Assembly: GCA_028287545.1 (NCBI GenBank)
Contig: JAQBPL010000357.1
Span: 1 to 12,929, forward strand
DNA length: 12,929 nt
Direction of reading: 5' to 3'
Origin: Vulcanimicrobiota bacterium
GTDB lineage: Bacteria; Eremiobacterota; Eremiobacteria; Baltobacterales; Baltobacteraceae
Below, piece by piece: positions 12,263 to 12,929 of this stretch. How positions within the stretch are numbered: the first letter of the stretch is position 1; the number at the start of each line of letters is the position of its first letter. The notes beneath the pieces are model-generated. The model worked only from the letters and a program-made list of their open reading frames with translations. It did not search any database and was not told the DNA's origin. Position numbers and translations under genes: made by a program.

Positions 12263-12922
12263 ATGGAGCCGCTCTTGCAGATCGCGAACCACGGGCGGGC
12301 ATCGCTGCCGCTCGACGTGCTGGCGGCGTTGACGCTGCTCTCGGTCGCACCGTTCGTTCTCGTGCTCTCGACCTCGTTCGTGCGGATCGTCGTCGTGCTC
12401 TCGCTGGTGCGCTCCGCCATCGGAGCCTCGATGCTGCCGCCCAACATGGTGCTGACCGGCCTCGCGCTCGTGCTGACGTGCACGATCATGGCGCCGACGT
12501 TCGAGGCGATCCAGCACGACGCGATCCGGCCGTATGCGGCGGGCCGGCTCTCACAGTCGGCGTTTCTCGACCGCGCGGCCGGGCCGCTGCGCGCGTTCAT
12601 GCTGCGGCAGACGAAGCGCCGCGACACCGCCGTGTTCGCGCAGGTCGCGCACCGGCCGCCGGGCGAGCCTGCCGAGGCAGCGCCGCTGACGGTGCTGATC
12701 CCCGCGTTCGTCGTCGGCGAACTGCGCTCGGCGTTCGCGATCGGGGTCGCGCTCTATCTCCCGTTTGTCGCGATCGATCTCGCCGTCGCCGCGATCCTCA
12801 TGGGCCTCGGCATGGTCATGCTCTCACCGCCGGTGATCTCACTCCCGTGCAAGGTGCTGCTGTTCGTCCTGGTCGACGGCTGGGCGCTGGTCTGCCAGGG
12901 CGTCGTGCAGAGCTTTCGGTAG
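12263..12922 (+). CDS. fliP: Flagellar export gate protein FliP
   Basis: An inner-membrane core subunit of the export gate (FliP5-FliQ4-FliR1). It has 219 residues. It has hydrophobic spans at about 18-36 and 57-79, a polar, presumably periplasmic region (about 85-140), and further spans at about 141-175 and 177-213. Signatures include TSFVRIVVVLSLVRSAIG, PPNMVLTGLALVLT, AFMLRQTKRRD, LIPAFVVGELRSAFAIGVAL and SLPCKVLLFVLVDGWALV. The gasket (M-gate) region reads MGLGMVMLSPP at 180-190. It lacks the cleaved signal peptide of enteric FliP, so it is close in length to injectisome SctR, but the sequence follows FliP. AGGA precedes the ATG. The final two bases of the window are AT, possibly the start of the next gene, where fliQ would be expected. 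Confidence 0.93.
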   Translation: MEPLLQIANHGRASLPLDVLAALTLLSVAPFVLVLSTSFVRIVVVLSLVRSAIGASMLPPNMVLTGLALVLTCTIMAPTFEAIQHDAIRPYAAGRLSQSAFLDRAAGPLRAFMLRQTKRRDTAVFAQVAHRPPGEPAEAAPLTVLIPAFVVGELRSAFAIGVALYLPFVAIDLAVAAILMGLGMVMLSPPVISLPCKVLLFVLVDGWALVCQGVVQSFR

Positions 12923-12929
12923 CGTTCAT

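Noticed and set aside
2913..12922. Reading the block as a non-flagellar injectisome
   Set aside because: The FlgC-, FliE- and FlgF/G-like proteins, the separate FliM and FliN and the flagellar gene order are flagellar traits. No secretin, SctD or needle protein is seen. The reduced parts still leave function open.
1..12929. tRNA or rRNA genes, CRISPR arrays, transposases or integrase
   Set aside because: I looked for these on both strands and saw none. The only repeat pair noticed is the 51-base one around the aegerolysin-like gene.

Overview
The window is a very GC-rich bacterial segment. It carries a compact gene block, flgB-like to fliP, for a flagellar-type (type III) export apparatus and basal body. 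A short left flank of unrelated genes precedes it. The families, dense GTGA/ATGA gene overlaps and codon use fit a high-GC environmental bacterium. The mix of reduced flagellar genes, an aspartic protease with two DTG motifs and a GAF/PAS cyclase reminds me of Eremiobacterota (WPS-2)-like lineages, but that placement is only an impression and nothing here proves it.

Layout. Bases 1-123 (minus) hold the N-terminus of a truncated gene, divergent from a GT2-family glycosyltransferase (214-1083, TTG start with a strong ribosome site). Convergent with it is a GAF-PAS-class III adenylate cyclase (2806-1094, minus). From 2913 everything runs on the plus strand: a very short FlgB-like protein, FlgC-like, FliE, FliF, FliH, FliI, a soluble lytic transglycosylase, an exported aspartic protease-like protein, an unidentified protein in the usual FliK position, a FlgF/FlgG-like rod protein, FliM, FliN, a tiny single-span membrane protein, an aegerolysin-like protein and FliP. 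The window ends 7 bases after fliP.

How they work together. FliF forms the MS ring, FliM/FliN the C-ring and sorting platform, and FliH/FliI the export ATPase. FliP is part of the export gate. FliE, FlgB-like, FlgC-like and FlgF/G-like are adaptor and rod parts, and the transglycosylase probably opens peptidoglycan for the rod.

What is unusual. Most parts are shortened. FlgB is reduced to its C-terminal helix region, FliH is short, and FliM lacks an N-terminal CheY-binding motif. There is no free-standing FliG or FliJ. Instead, the C-terminus of FliF ends in a segment that reads like part of the FliG middle domain. Between fliN and fliP lies a lower-GC cassette encoding an aegerolysin-like protein. 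It is bracketed by a 51-base imperfect direct repeat whose second copy still contains the last codons of fliN. This suggests a cassette inserted at, or together with a duplication of, the fliN-fliP junction.
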